Origin: Didymella arachidicola
Taxonomy: Eukaryota > Ascomycota > Dothideomycetes > Pleosporales > Didymellaceae
DNA length: 64,000 bases
Direction of reading: 5' to 3'
Assembly: GCA_016630955.3 (NCBI GenBank)
Contig: CM049998.1
Location: forward strand, 558,001-622,000
The notes beneath the pieces are model-generated. The model saw nothing but the letters and a program-made list of their open reading frames with translations. It was not told the DNA's origin and did no database searches. Below, one piece after another: positions 46,335 through 56,607 of the stretch (positions within the stretch are counted from its first letter, which is position 1; the number at the start of each line of letters is the position of its first letter). The translations under genes were made by a program, and so were the position numbers.

Positions 46335-47060
46335 ATGGACGCTCTAGACTCTCTCTTCGACTTCGCGGCACTTATGAGCACGTCGTCTGCCATGACACTG
46401 GTCCCAGAATCGAACAACTCAAATCTATCTACACAGAGTGCCCAAATCTCTGAAGCACGCTCAACTACCACCGCACCTGCGCAATCCTTTCGAGCCCGAG
46501 GAAGGATGGAGCATCATCCGCCACAACTGAACAGCAGTGTGCATTCACTACCTCAATCCGAAAACCCCATCGCAACATCGTCCAGGGCACAAGCCGACTC
46601 TATAAACCAACGTCCCATCAACTGGATCCCTACACCGCCCTTTTCGCAAGGCATGCCTGCACAGGGGCATTACCCACTCATGCCCGAAAGTTCGCACCTT
46701 CCGGCATACGAGGCCTGTGCTTTTGACTGCCGAAGCATCCCTTGCGGTTGCCACCCGAGTCAACGCTGTACCTGCAACTGGAGTTTCCTACCTTCAAGGC
46801 GCTATCAACAAGGCTCGATGGCATCAAGTGTTAGTAACGACCAGCATGTGCTTCTCGACCAGTACAGACCGGAGCTGCAGTACTTTCAACAACTACCCGC
46901 TGATGGGCTCTGCGGTGAATCTCACATACTCAAGCAGCAGCTGCCGCTACATGGCTTCTGGATCGATGACAGCTGTGAATCGGTCGCACGGCAATCTATG
47001 GCGTTGCAGTACGACACCTTGAACATGGGTATGGATACAGGCACCCTGGGAGCATGGTAG
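46335..47060 (+). CDS. Hypothetical protein, Ser/Gln/Pro-rich with a Cys cluster
   Basis: A single open frame of 241 residues starting MDALDSLFDFAALMST. The first 130 residues are low-complexity (Ser, Gln, Pro, Thr). A short Cys-rich region follows, ACAFDCRSIPCGCHPSQRC then TCNWSF, with six cysteines in about 20 residues that could bind zinc. No known domain fits. Codon use looks fungal and the frame is open throughout, but the other strand is also partly open. It is convergent with the SRPBCC gene. Probably real; function unknown. Confidence 0.6.
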   Translation: MDALDSLFDFAALMSTSSAMTLVPESNNSNLSTQSAQISEARSTTTAPAQSFRARGRMEHHPPQLNSSVHSLPQSENPIATSSRAQADSINQRPINWIPTPPFSQGMPAQGHYPLMPESSHLPAYEACAFDCRSIPCGCHPSQRCTCNWSFLPSRRYQQGSMASSVSNDQHVLLDQYRPELQYFQQLPADGLCGESHILKQQLPLHGFWIDDSCESVARQSMALQYDTLNMGMDTGTLGAW

Positions 47061-47166
47061 GCTTCCTGCAATACTATTGATTCTCAATATGCACATTTAG
47101 AGGTAGTTGCCTATCTGTACACTAGATTTTCCAGCGCTCTGCTCAATTAGCACGATCCTGTGCGAA

Positions 47167-47882
47167 TCAGACCCCTATTTTGACATCCGCCTTCCTGACC
47201 TCCTGCTCATTCAGCTGTCGTACGGGGAACCCCACCCTCTCCAGATTCGTCTCTCTAATCTTCTCCCCACGGACTTTGCTCACCAGCCCATCCAGCCAAT
47301 CCTGGTGGCCAAGCAGCATCTTATTCGGCTTCTGCTCGCTCCACTCCTTGAAAACCTGTGTCTGCTCATCAGTCCAATATTCTTGAGTGAAACACCAAAA
47401 GAGAATAGCAAACCCAAACTCACCGGTCCAGTCTGACTCTCCTGCGTCAGGACCCTCACCCTCCCCCCCTCAAGACCCTGAACCAGCCACGCATGATAAA
47501 TCGCCAGCCCCTCCGGCGTCCTACTTTCCCACGCCAGCCTGCCCTCACTCTTACCCCTCGGCTCAACACTCTCCCTCACCGTGCATGTCAGCGGCGGAAA
47601 CCCAAACGTGCTGAACTTGAAGACGCGGCCTTTCTCGAGCTGTGGGCCCTCGTCGGGAACGCTGATGTGGGCGCAGTTCTTGTAGTAGCTCGTCCATTGC
47701 GAGATGTCTGCAAGCTGGGCCCAGATCTGCTGCGTGGAGATGCCTTTGGCGATGGTCTCGTTGGAAACGAAGTTGTCTGTTGTACCCGGCAGATAGTCGT
47801 TAGGAAAGACGATGGCAGGGAGGGAAGTCATGTTTGCGAAAGGGTTGGCGAGGTTGGCGAGGTTGGAGTGAGTGGATTGCAT
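47167..47882 (-). CDS. SRPBCC (START/polyketide-cyclase fold) protein
   Basis: Two exons: 47424-47882 and 47167-47355, giving 215 residues. Blocks typical of the polyketide cyclase/dehydrase-like SRPBCC proteins are QQIWAQLADISQWTSYYKN, GRVFKFSTFGFPPLTCTV, EGRLAWESRTPEGLAIYHAW, RVRVLTQESQTGP and, after the junction, KPNKMLLGHQDWLDGLV. Between the donor at 47423 and exon 2 two acceptors are possible (GAGCAG or ACACAG); they differ by two residues. The first 17 residues contain a small Leu-Ala-Asn repeat and may be skipped by starting at MTSLPAIV. Such folds bind hydrophobic ligands. A DNA transposon is inserted 93 bp upstream of the start codon. Confidence 0.82.
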
Positions 47883-47982
47883 CTGTTGGATGGCTGTGCA
47901 GTTTGGAATATAAAATGACTAATATGTGGCTTGATGTCTTGCGGTGATGGCGTTGTGTTGCTCACAGCATGTATAACGTGCG

Positions 47983-48016
47983 GGATCAGTAAGCTGCGCG
48001 GATCAGTAAGCTGCGC
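47983..48016. repeat. Left-end tandem 17 bp repeats of the transposon
   Basis: Two exact copies of GGATCAGTAAGCTGCGC, back to back inside the left terminal inverted repeat. They are probably transposase binding sites, by analogy with other Tc1-like elements. Confidence 0.9.
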
Positions 48017-48099
48017 ACCCTACCCAACCTGACGCTACTCTCGACGCAATCAATCCACAACAACGCATTCAAATTTAATAAGGTTAAAAACCTAATTAA

Positions 48100-49725
48100 T
48101 TATTTATTTCTGCATGAAGTGCGAGTGTGTCCTTGAATATGGCACTTTGTACACGTCGACGACGCGCGCTGACGTCGCTCGCCAGCCTGGCTCTGATCAG
48201 TGCCTATGACCACCCTTTCTGCCTCTGCATCCAGCTGCTGAGTCTGTCGCACCTGAAGAACTCCACCAGAAGCAATATATTGACGCCGCTGGTCTTGCTT
48301 TCGGCGTTGACGTTGGTTAGCTGTACGCAGCTTTCTGTTTTCTTCTGCAAGTATTGTTGCTGATTGCATTGCAAGTTGGGCGCTTTTTGCAAGCTGGCGT
48401 ATAGCAATGCTTGTTGGACTGTCTGACTGCCGGCGTAGCCGCTCTTGGAGATAGAGTACCTGCTGCCGAAGTTGCTCTACTGTATGTGGTGTTTCTGCCT
48501 GCATTATAGTACTATTGCCTGTAGTTGTCTGTAGTGGAGACGGCGTACGGACAACTGTCAGCGATGACAGGACACGCTCTGGATAGAGAGGAACGAGACC
48601 TGTTGCTTGGAAGCCTGCCTGTATATTTTGCTGCGTTAAAACTGTTGGCCGCATCTGCGTATAGATTGTAAGAAAGTCTATCTTATCAACGTGATAGACG
48701 CCTTGGCGAGCGAGTTCCTCAATCTCACGCCCGTACGCGCGCTTAAGTGGAGAGAAGCAGCCTACATCAAGCGGCTGGAGGAGATGGGAGGTATGCGGCG
48801 GCATACAGAGAGTGATAATCTTGTTATCAGCGCAGTACTGATCAAAATCTGGCGTAGCATGACTGCTATGTCCGTCTAGGATTAGAAGCCGATAGACTCC
48901 AGCTGTACGAGCGGCTGTATGCTGGTTGAAGTGCTTTATCCACTCGAAACCTAGCTCATCTGTCGTCCAGCCATTCTCTGAGACGCCGACAGTCCAATCT
49001 AGAGGGAGATCGCGATACCAGCTGCTCTGGTGGACCTTACCAGCCAGGATCACGAACGGTGGTAGAGACCAGCCAGACGCGTTAACACACTCGATTACTG
49101 TCACCCACTCGCGATTGCCTGGCTGTACGGCGACTGCACGACCGACTCTATCAGAGCTAGTGACTACTTTTGACGTTGCAGCGACGCCCATAGCGAATCC
49201 AGTCTTGTCAAAGTTGTAGATATCCTGGTCAAGAACGCCATACGTCTGTCGCTTCTCCTCTACTAGTTTGAACCACGCTGTAATCGCGATAGGATCCTCA
49301 GAACTAGCGCGCTGGCTATTAAGCCTTCTAGTCCACTTTATCTGGAGCTCTGGCTGGCCTTGAATAAAGCGCGACACCCATTTCTTGCCGACAGGCTGTG
49401 GAGGTGGATCTTGGCCACGCGCGGCGAGTAATACGTCTGCCATTCGTCGCACGTCGATAATATGGGGTGGAAAACCACGCCGGTCAAGGTCTAGGATCCA
49501 CTGCACGAGAGAATGCTCTTCGATAGGCGATAGCTTACAATTAGCAGGTCGTACCTCTGATCGTGGCTGGGTACCACCGACACGCGTCTGGAGTGTGGAT
49601 CTTGGCACATCAAAAGCCATCGCAAGAGCGCGGAGAGACTGTTTTGGATTATTACGATAGGACGCGATAGCAAGGCTTATTCTGCCTTCACGAGAAGTCT
49701 GTATAGAGCGTCGTTGTCGCGGCAT
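48100..49725 (-). CDS. Pogo/Fot1-type transposase
   Basis: A single exon of 541 residues. The N-terminus has a Psq-type helix-turn-helix (SLRALAMAFDVPRSTLQTRV) and a CENP-B/Tc5-type DNA-binding domain (VGKKWVSRFIQGQPELQIKW). The DDE_1 catalytic core keeps all three acids: D173 in YNFDKTGF, D283 in LLILDGHSSH and D319 in LLQPLDVGCFSPLK, spaced DD35D as in Fot1/pogo. A C-terminal zinc knuckle reads CTKCHIQGHTRTSC. No stop or frameshift, so the enzyme looks functional. Elements of this group often move at a low rate in ascomycetes and can be silenced by RIP; no RIP-like damage is visible here. Encoded on the same strand as the SRPBCC gene, toward it. Confidence 0.96.
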   Translation of the reverse strand: MPRQRRSIQTSREGRISLAIASYRNNPKQSLRALAMAFDVPRSTLQTRVGGTQPRSEVRPANCKLSPIEEHSLVQWILDLDRRGFPPHIIDVRRMADVLLAARGQDPPPQPVGKKWVSRFIQGQPELQIKWTRRLNSQRASSEDPIAITAWFKLVEEKRQTYGVLDQDIYNFDKTGFAMGVAATSKVVTSSDRVGRAVAVQPGNREWVTVIECVNASGWSLPPFVILAGKVHQSSWYRDLPLDWTVGVSENGWTTDELGFEWIKHFNQHTAARTAGVYRLLILDGHSSHATPDFDQYCADNKIITLCMPPHTSHLLQPLDVGCFSPLKRAYGREIEELARQGVYHVDKIDFLTIYTQMRPTVLTQQNIQAGFQATGLVPLYPERVLSSLTVVRTPSPLQTTTGNSTIMQAETPHTVEQLRQQVLYLQERLRRQSDSPTSIAIRQLAKSAQLAMQSATILAEENRKLRTANQRQRRKQDQRRQYIASGGVLQVRQTQQLDAEAERVVIGTDQSQAGERRQRASSTCTKCHIQGHTRTSCRNK

Positions 49726-49765
49726 TATGGTAGTTGTGTAGAGAGTCGGGTCAGGTTTGGTGGAG

Positions 49766-49799
49766 TGGCCAGCTTGCTGATCTGGCCAGCTTGCTGATC
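49766..49799. repeat. Right-end tandem 17 bp repeats of the transposon
   Basis: Two exact copies of TGGCCAGCTTGCTGATC inside the right terminal inverted repeat. They are a diverged inverted counterpart of the left-end pair. Confidence 0.9.
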
Positions 49800-49809
49800 C
49801 TTAACGTTA

Positions 49810-50518
49810 GGTATTTCGATTACATCATTGACCAAGGCTCTCCCGGTTGCTGGTAGATAAATATTTGTCATCATGGAGTAGCGCTTGAACACAGCAGATA
49901 TTCACAGCGACAACAGTGTTCGCCCCTGATGTCCCCAGCTGGCCAGGCAGACCGCGCGAGGGCGTCGCTGCCTCACTGCTCGGTGCGGAAGGGGCGTTCT
50001 CATGCATATGCACTTGATGAGACGACATCACCAAGTCAAGAAAGTAGTCAATGGGGTGTTTGCATCGGTATTAATCGCAGTACATGTGTCTATCCGCATT
50101 GCGTCGCATTCCGCATATAGCTCTCATCAGTCATGACAGTCGCGTCCTGCGCCGTAGCCAGAATAGGCGAGTTCATGAGTTGATGAAGCAGAAAGAAGGG
50201 TCGCAGAGAAGCGACTGTGGAATCCACCAAAGCGTTGTGGTCCAACAGTCGCAGTATGTACTGCTGTGAAGAGAGGTAAGAATCTAACATGACGCGCTGT
50301 CTGGAGAACAATGAATCCCAAAACATCCGGGTACACGCCGTAATTTCATGTGTGGTATACCTGCATAGCTGAGCAGGCTGTGTATCGAAAGCTCGATAAC
50401 GACTGGTGTATCTGTTGCAACATTTCCAATCCAACGAATCGGTGTTACGACATACGAGGCGCAAGGTTTCCCGAAGGTCGTGATTGAGGCTCGACGGTGG
50501 ACAGGTGATGGTTCACAT
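49810..50518. other. Interval between transposon and the 1363-residue gene
   Basis: About 710 bp. Carries the 3' side of the minus-strand disordered-protein gene. No RNA gene or further transposon remnant is recognised. Confidence 0.35.
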
Positions 50519-53500
50519 CTAGTGCACTGGAGCAGCTGCAGCACGCTGAGCCCAAGACTCGCGTTTGGGAGGGACAGCCGGGCGTGGCTGAGCGGGCCAG
50601 GCACTCGGCAAGTTGACTCGAGGCGAGCTGTTGGTGCGCTCACTTTGTCCTTGCTGGGATGGCTTACGAGGGCGATCTTTTGCGCCACCTGTCTGGGGAC
50701 CAGCGGGAGTGCTGTTACGCTTTGGCTTGCCTAGGTTTCCGCTACCCTTGAAGCGACGCGGTCTCGGCATTGTCTTGACAATAGACGACCTCATGTGAGA
50801 CAAACGGACAATGACCTCCACTTCAGGACCGGCTCCGAAGTCAAACGCGTCAAGTCTCTTGATTGTGAACGGGTTCTCCTTTCGCACCATGCGAGACCAC
50901 ACGTCATCAGTTTTGGGAAGATTGATAGGAGGCTCGTTCGCAGTGAGGTGAGGCGTCTTCGGCAGTCGCACTGTGGGCAGAGATCCGAACTCCCTGTCCT
51001 CGAAAAGTGCAGCCGTGCCGTCACGTGTGAAAGTACCCCAGCTACGGTCAAATTTTGTGGTCTTGCCAGCAGGAAGCGAGACGGTCGCAGACCCTGTGGG
51101 ACCACGCACATCGAGCGAAGCCTTACTAGAGGCAGCGACAGCGAGCGAGTTTGGCTTCACAGGAATCGCGACTGGGATAGCGGGAATAGGCCTAGCATTT
51201 GGCACAGCATCAGTGGAGGCGGGCTTGTCAAGGAGCTTGTTGAACCGTGCTTGCCACTCGGGGTTCATCGCCAGAGGGCGAGCACCGGGTCCATGAAATC
51301 CACGTGGAGGCATGCTGACTGGAGGGTCTGTAATCTCTTGAACCGGCTTGGGCAAACGAACGACAGGCGAGGGCTTTGGTAGCCGGACGAGTGGGTGAAC
51401 AATGCTCCCAGCAAAGACTGGGTGGCTCTCTGTCTCTGGAGGTGGTGGTGGGGAGTCGGCCTTGCTCGATGCAGGCGGTGCTGGAAGAGCAGTCTCAATT
51501 GGGCGTGGGAAGAAGCGCGAGGAGCGAGAACCACCTGATTGCTGTAGGGGTGTGCCTTGCATCAGAGACTGCTGCGGTGAACTGTCGAGAGAAGGCTTCA
51601 TTGCATCCTCTCGCAGCTTCAACTCAGAGCCAGTTGGAGACACCCTGGCGTTAGTAGCACCATCCAGGTTGGTGGCCCCAACCTTGCTGTGGGTCATTAT
51701 CTGCGACTGGCCGCGCTGGTCTTTGTATGTTTCTCGAAGCTCGGGGCGGAAGGTCTCGTCGCTCAAGCGATCGCGTTCACGCTCCTGTCGTGCTCTCGCT
51801 ATGACGTTGTTGTCGTCATGTTGGATGTGGTCCTTAAAGTTTGCCCACTTGTTGGCTGTTAGAGGCGCGATAGGGCCTGGAGCACCTTGTCCTGACAATT
51901 GCCGCGACTGAGCATGCATTGGCTGCGCTGATAGTGGCATTCTGACTGTATGAGAGGTAGTTGACGCAGCTGGATCAACACCGATGGGTGCAATTGCAGC
52001 AGAAGATGCCTGCGTTGGCAATGACTGTTGAGTACTGGATCGAGGTTGTCCGCGGCTGAAGCCGGAGTCGAAGATGCCGTTGCCAAGGTTGCGGTCTCGT
52101 GTCTGTGAAGAACCCCAAACTTGCGATGTCCAACCTGCGCGGGCCTGAGAAGCAGAAGCGGATTGCCAGGCAGGTTGTGTTGCCTTTGGACCTTGTGGAA
52201 GCGGGCCTTCAGTTAGTGAGCGCGGGTGCTCATGTCCCTTCTTTGAATGATCACGTTTCGAGTCAAACGGCGAAACAGTAGGTTGGTCGAGTGACAATTG
52301 CAGACGGACCTGGTTATCTACAGGAGCGTTTGCTTGGCGTTCAACAGGCCGCACTGATTGAGGGACAGGTGAAGGCTTCTTCACAGGGTGGGGCTGATGC
52401 ACCTTCATCATACCGTACTGCGCAACTTCGCCATCGTTCGCAGGGACAGGTGGTTTCGGTGGAGATTGTGCAGGTGAAAGAGAAGCATCTGGTTTTGATG
52501 GAGAGCGTCCGGCAGCAGGCGATGCTGCCTTTTCGCTCGACTTTGGCTTGGGTGCATCACCAAGCGCTGCAAGACGTTTTGCGATGCGCGCCTTCTTCTC
52601 CTCCTCTTCCTTCTTTTCTGCCTCCAAATCCTGCTGTTTCTTCAGACGTGCTCTTTCTATCTTTTCTGCCATCATGCGCTTCTGAACTTCGACTGGATCC
52701 TCCATTGGAGGAGCTGGAGCTGCGGCAGGCGGGGCGGCGTTCGCACTTGACATGGCTGCATGCTGAGGTGCCGCAGTTTGCACTGGGACTTCGTTTGGTG
52801 AAGCAATGTGAGCTCCGTTGATCGATGGCGATGCTTGCTGCTCTTCATCCACAATAGCGCTTGGGAACTCTGGTCCGCGTCGATCGAATGACATCCGTCG
52901 GCCGGGTCCTCCGCTCACGTTCGAAGAGGTTCGTCGCCTGCCCCAAGAGGGCGTGTCGCCGCTAGATCGAGAGGTCTGGAAGGCAGAAGATGGCTCCGCA
53001 GCACCATCTTGTGATGGCCTCTGCAGCAAAGATGGGTGTTGCTGCTGCTGCCTATAACCGGAGTCGCGGAAAGAACCACGCCTCGTATCTTGTACAGGCT
53101 CATAGCGACCGTTCTGCGAATTGAAAAGCTCTCGGCCGCCTCGGTCTTCCCGCCATGTCCTGTTGAAGTCGTCTGGCGCGATCTCTCTGCCGTGGTGTGG
53201 GGGCATCTGCTCGTAGGCACGTTGATCCTGTGTAGGGAAACGACGATCGGAGGACTGCTGCTGCACTGGCGGATTGATCTGTACTGGAGACACCTTTTCG
53301 ACAGGAGGAAGAGTGGCCCATGGTGACTTGGCAGGAGTACCATTAGACGGTTTGGCCACCAGGGTGGGCTTCTCAGGTTGACCTTTCAGCACCAGGCTTG
53401 ACTTGCCACTAACTGCTTGCGTGTATCCTCCAGGCTTCAAGATTGTCTTTGGTCCACCTGTTACGCTTGTCTTTGGTGGGGCGCTCGTCGGTGCAGGCGC

Positions 53501-54657
53501 TGCAAGCTTCGGTGTTTCGATCGTAGGCTCTGGCTTGGCGAGGATGGTGGGCTTTGGTGGTTCCTCGATTGTTGGTGGTTGGTTTTCTGTCGCCGTTACT
53601 GATGACTTCGTACCGTCTGCCCATTCCAGAGTATCTGGTGCCCAGTCACCATCATCATCGTCAATGTCAGCCCACTTTGCTTCTTTCCCGGCTTCGTCCA
53701 TAGGCAAGCGCGTCGCAAGATGGATGCCATACTGCTGCTTAAGCTCCTCGTCTGTGTATTGCTTTGGTGGTGGCGGAGGTACTGGCTGGTTCTTGTTCCA
53801 AACTTTGCTTGCATCTGGTCCTGATCCTGCGCCGTTCATCTTTCCCAAAGTTCGGGGCGCATTCGCGGCCCCAGATTTGGCCACTAGTCGCGGTTTTGCG
53901 GTCAAAACAGAGGAAGTAGGCGGTTGCACAGCGGGGGCGGCTTTCAGGCTTGGGGAGGCCGAGGGCGTGGACGCGGCGGATTTGGCGAGAAAACTCTTCG
54001 TTACAGAGACTGACTTGAAAGCCGCGGGCTTTTTCGTCGAGTTTGTTCGTGCGTTGGCGGTGTCTTGCTTGGAGGGATCTACGCTGCCCGGGCGGCTGAT
54101 GTCTGTATCTGAGCCGCTGACTGCTTCGCCATTGACTTGCAACGACTCTGCGCCGGACTGTTCACCCGAGTCGCCATTCTGCTGCGCCTCATTCGTGTCC
54201 TTCTGTCTCGAGGTTGTCTGCTTCACATCCTCGGGGGCCTGGTGTCATTAGTGAAAACCCACATTACTTGATCCTCCACACTTACTGTCGCCGCAGAACC
54301 ATCGCTGTTCGCCGTAGCTAGCGCACCTGCAACCGAGGCTGAGTCGGTCGTCGTCGCATTCGTGGAAGCAGGAGGAGCTTCAGAAGATTCGCCGTTCGTA
54401 GTCGCTGGGCCCGAGGGCTGCACGCCGTTGGCGGCGAGGGAGTTGGTAGTCGACGCAGTGTCGTCGATGGGCGCAGAGGGTCCCACCGACTGTGCTTCCT
54501 TTACCACATGGTTGGTGACCTGCTCTGCCATAACAGTTTCCGGAACTGTTGCAGTCGAAGAGGTGGTGTTAGAGTGGTGTTCTGCAGGCGTGACGGAAGT
54601 AAAAGCTGAGGACGCCGACGGTTGTGCGTCGTGTCCGGATCCGCGCCCATCCTCCAT
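50519..54657 (-). CDS. Large disordered fungal protein with KWADIDDDDGDWAPDTLEW motif
   Basis: Two exons: 54286-54657 and 50519-54238, giving 1363 residues. The protein is almost entirely low-complexity, rich in Pro, Ser, Ala and Gln. Distinct islands: KWADIDDDDGDWAPDTLEW near 310-330, an acidic-Trp motif; a coiled stretch EKIERARLKKQQDLEAEKKE near 680; a repeated VRLPKP motif (PLVRLPKPSPVVRLPKP); and Arg/Lys-rich C-terminal segments. The motif and layout recur in other filamentous ascomycetes, where I know no proven function; RNA binding or translation control is a guess from the basic, disordered character. The single intron is GT-AG, phase 0. The start is the first ATG of the N-terminal open frame. 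Confidence 0.88.
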
Positions 54658-55659
54658 GTGACGCGCGGGGGGTGGGAAAAAGCTGAAAGGTAATCACCTA
54701 TTGTCAGATGCTACAAGTCGCCACGAGTTTCGAGTTGGCGCTTCCGCAGAAACGTCGTCTGCTGGCTGTTACGGCGAAAGCGGAGGTGTCGGCGTCGAGG
54801 GTGCGGTCGCTCGAGCTGGGTGCGGTAGGGGGAGAGGCTCAGTCGCGTGATGTCGCCGAACGGCCCTGTGGCTTCGTCCGGGTATGCGATAGAGGGGAGA
54901 GAGGCCCTTGCGTTGTTTGGGCGGATCGCGGAGGTGGTGCAGTTCAAGGAGCTGGTGGCTGCCGCGAGTCAACCGTGAGTGAGGCCTTGGCACTCTTTGT
55001 ACGGAAAGCGCGCTTTCGGGCCCGTTGCGCCGCTGAGCTGCATTCACCAATGACTCAGACTCTGGCGATGAAGGACACAGCCAAGTGGAGGCAGACGATC
55101 ACGGTGAAAGTGCCAATACGGCGCAAAGCAGCGGCAAGATGGGCAGCCTAACTGCACACGATAGCCGGCAAAGGGCCGAGTCCCAACTGGAGCCAACAGG
55201 TGTCACAGCACTCAGTCCGCATGCAGTCATGTATGCCCAGACTGAGCACTTTGGATCGAGGGGAGTTTCTCTACACGCTACCCTCCTACTTGTCTCTGCG
55301 ACTAGGCCAAGTGCTTCGCGGTTGACTGACAACACTCGTCCAGAAACTTTGTAGTGAAGCAATGTAGCTGCGCAGAGCTTACGACCTCCTTCTTGAAATG
55401 TGATGACCGTCCTTGTCTTTGTCGGTCCTGGTCGCCTCAAGGACTCTTAAACCCTCGAGGTCGATGTTCTAAAGTTCTCATTAAAGTTCCATGAAGCCAG
55501 CTCTATGAAAGGATTCACAAGCTGACCAGGTGCATGGCGATCCACGTCAAAAAGTCAGGAAGACTGTAGGCTGCAATGGCTAGATCTTGATTGATCAACT
55601 ACATCTATATTTACACATCCCAACCGTAACGCTCAGATCGAATCATTCGGCAGATGCGC
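54658..55659. other. Interval with opposing open frames
   Basis: About 1 kb between the disordered-protein start and the ATP17 3' end. Both strands have 100-147 codon frames around 54.7-55.15 kb (for example plus 54708-55151). They oppose each other and neither shows a family motif, so no gene is called. Confidence 0.35.
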
Positions 55660-56358
55660 TTAGTGGTGGACGTTGTTCTTGTGGTGACCTGTGGCTGTTA
55701 GACAAGAGCTCTGGATGGAGGTACTGCGAGTACATACGCAGGTGGAAGTAGTAGTTCTGTGCGTAGCCGAGAGCAATGAGGGCGCCGATGATGTGGACGA
55801 GCGCTGTGTCTTTGATTAGCAAAAACGTAGTTGTTTGTTGGGTTGGCTCAGCAGCATTTCTGTATCAGAAACAGCTGCTCTTGCCCAGATTTTGACGTAC
55901 GCCTGCCAGAAGCGTTCTTGCCCATGTACTTCTTCTGGTAGCGACCGAGGAGACCCTTGGCCTGAACCTCAGGAGCAGCACCACGGGGGAGCTTCTCGTA
56001 GAAGTTCACGACCTTCTGCATGCGGACGGCATTGGGGGAGGCGCCGATAGCCTTGACACTTGTTAGCCCAGTGATCCTTCAACGAGTAGTGCCGGTGCGC
56101 AGGCGGTGCGCGACAGTCGGCGATGTCGGTATCGATCGTCGGTGCTGGCGTTGGGAGGGCTGGTTGCAGTTCGTGGAGGGATGCGCGTAGACGGCGGGCA
56201 GGTATTGGTTTCGTCGGTACAATGACGGAGGGTGTCTTACACTGGGAGATGCGATCTGGAAGGCGGTGTCAGTACTGCTGGGAGGGCGGGCGGTGGGTGT
56301 GGAGGCGTACCTTGGGAGGGATCAGGGTGGAGAGGGCGCGGCGCTGGATGAAGCTCAT
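55660..56358 (-). CDS. atp17: ATP synthase F0 subunit f (Atp17)
   Basis: Five exons: 56311-56358, 56241-56255, 55901-56051, 55738-55803 and 55660-55688, giving 102 residues (yeast Atp17 has 101). MSFIQRRALSTLIPPKIASP is the mitochondrial lead and N-terminus, then IGASPNAVRMQKVVNFYEKL, LLGRYQKKYMGKNASG, the membrane helix LVHIIGALIALGYAQNYYF and the family-typical end HLRHHKNNVHH. Exon 2 is only 15 bp. Every junction keeps phase and all donors are GT. Subunit f lies in the peripheral part of the membrane domain and helps dimer formation. The gene sits head-to-head with NDUFS4 across 249 bp. Confidence 0.95.
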
Positions 56359-56607
56359 CTTGACGGCTGGGGCTCAATTAGCATCAATTGCACTGTTTCG
56401 GCGGGCAGCTTCGCATGAGGAGCGTACTTGGGCTGACAAGACGATGGGTCGAGATGGGGTCGTGGGTGGGTGCGGTCGTCAAGTCCTCACAGCTGCGAGT
56501 TTCTTGCGGCCGGGATCTTCCGCTTGGCAGGTGCATCACACTTCCCGGAGCTCCAACATCGACATCACGACCGACGTCGACGACCTCCACAGCTCAACAC
56601 CGTCACC
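56359..56607. promoter_or_regulatory. Divergent promoter, ATP17 / NDUFS4
   Basis: 249 bp between the start codons of two oxidative phosphorylation genes. No CCAAT box is visible on either strand. Its shortness makes shared control likely. Confidence 0.5.

Larger units (their letters stand above)
47976..49807 (-). mobile_element. Fot1/pogo-type Tc1/mariner DNA transposon, apparently complete
   Basis: 1832 bp, bounded by inverted ends starting ACGTGCGGGATCAG on the left (47976) and, read inward on the other strand, ACGTTAAGGATCAG on the right (49807), with a TA target duplication at 47974-47975 and 49808-49809. The terminal inverted repeats extend about 70 bp, with internal matches such as AACCTGAC. 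Each end holds two perfect tandem 17 bp copies: GGATCAGTAAGCTGCGC at 47983 and 48000, and TGGCCAGCTTGCTGATC at 49766 and 49783. One uninterrupted transposase gene lies inside. The ends are imperfect inverted repeats of each other, so cis activity is likely but unproven. Confidence 0.9.

Noticed and set aside
54708..55151. 147-codon plus frame and 78-93-codon minus frames
   Set aside because: Mutually overlapping GC-rich frames, no ATG context or splice pattern leads to a known family.
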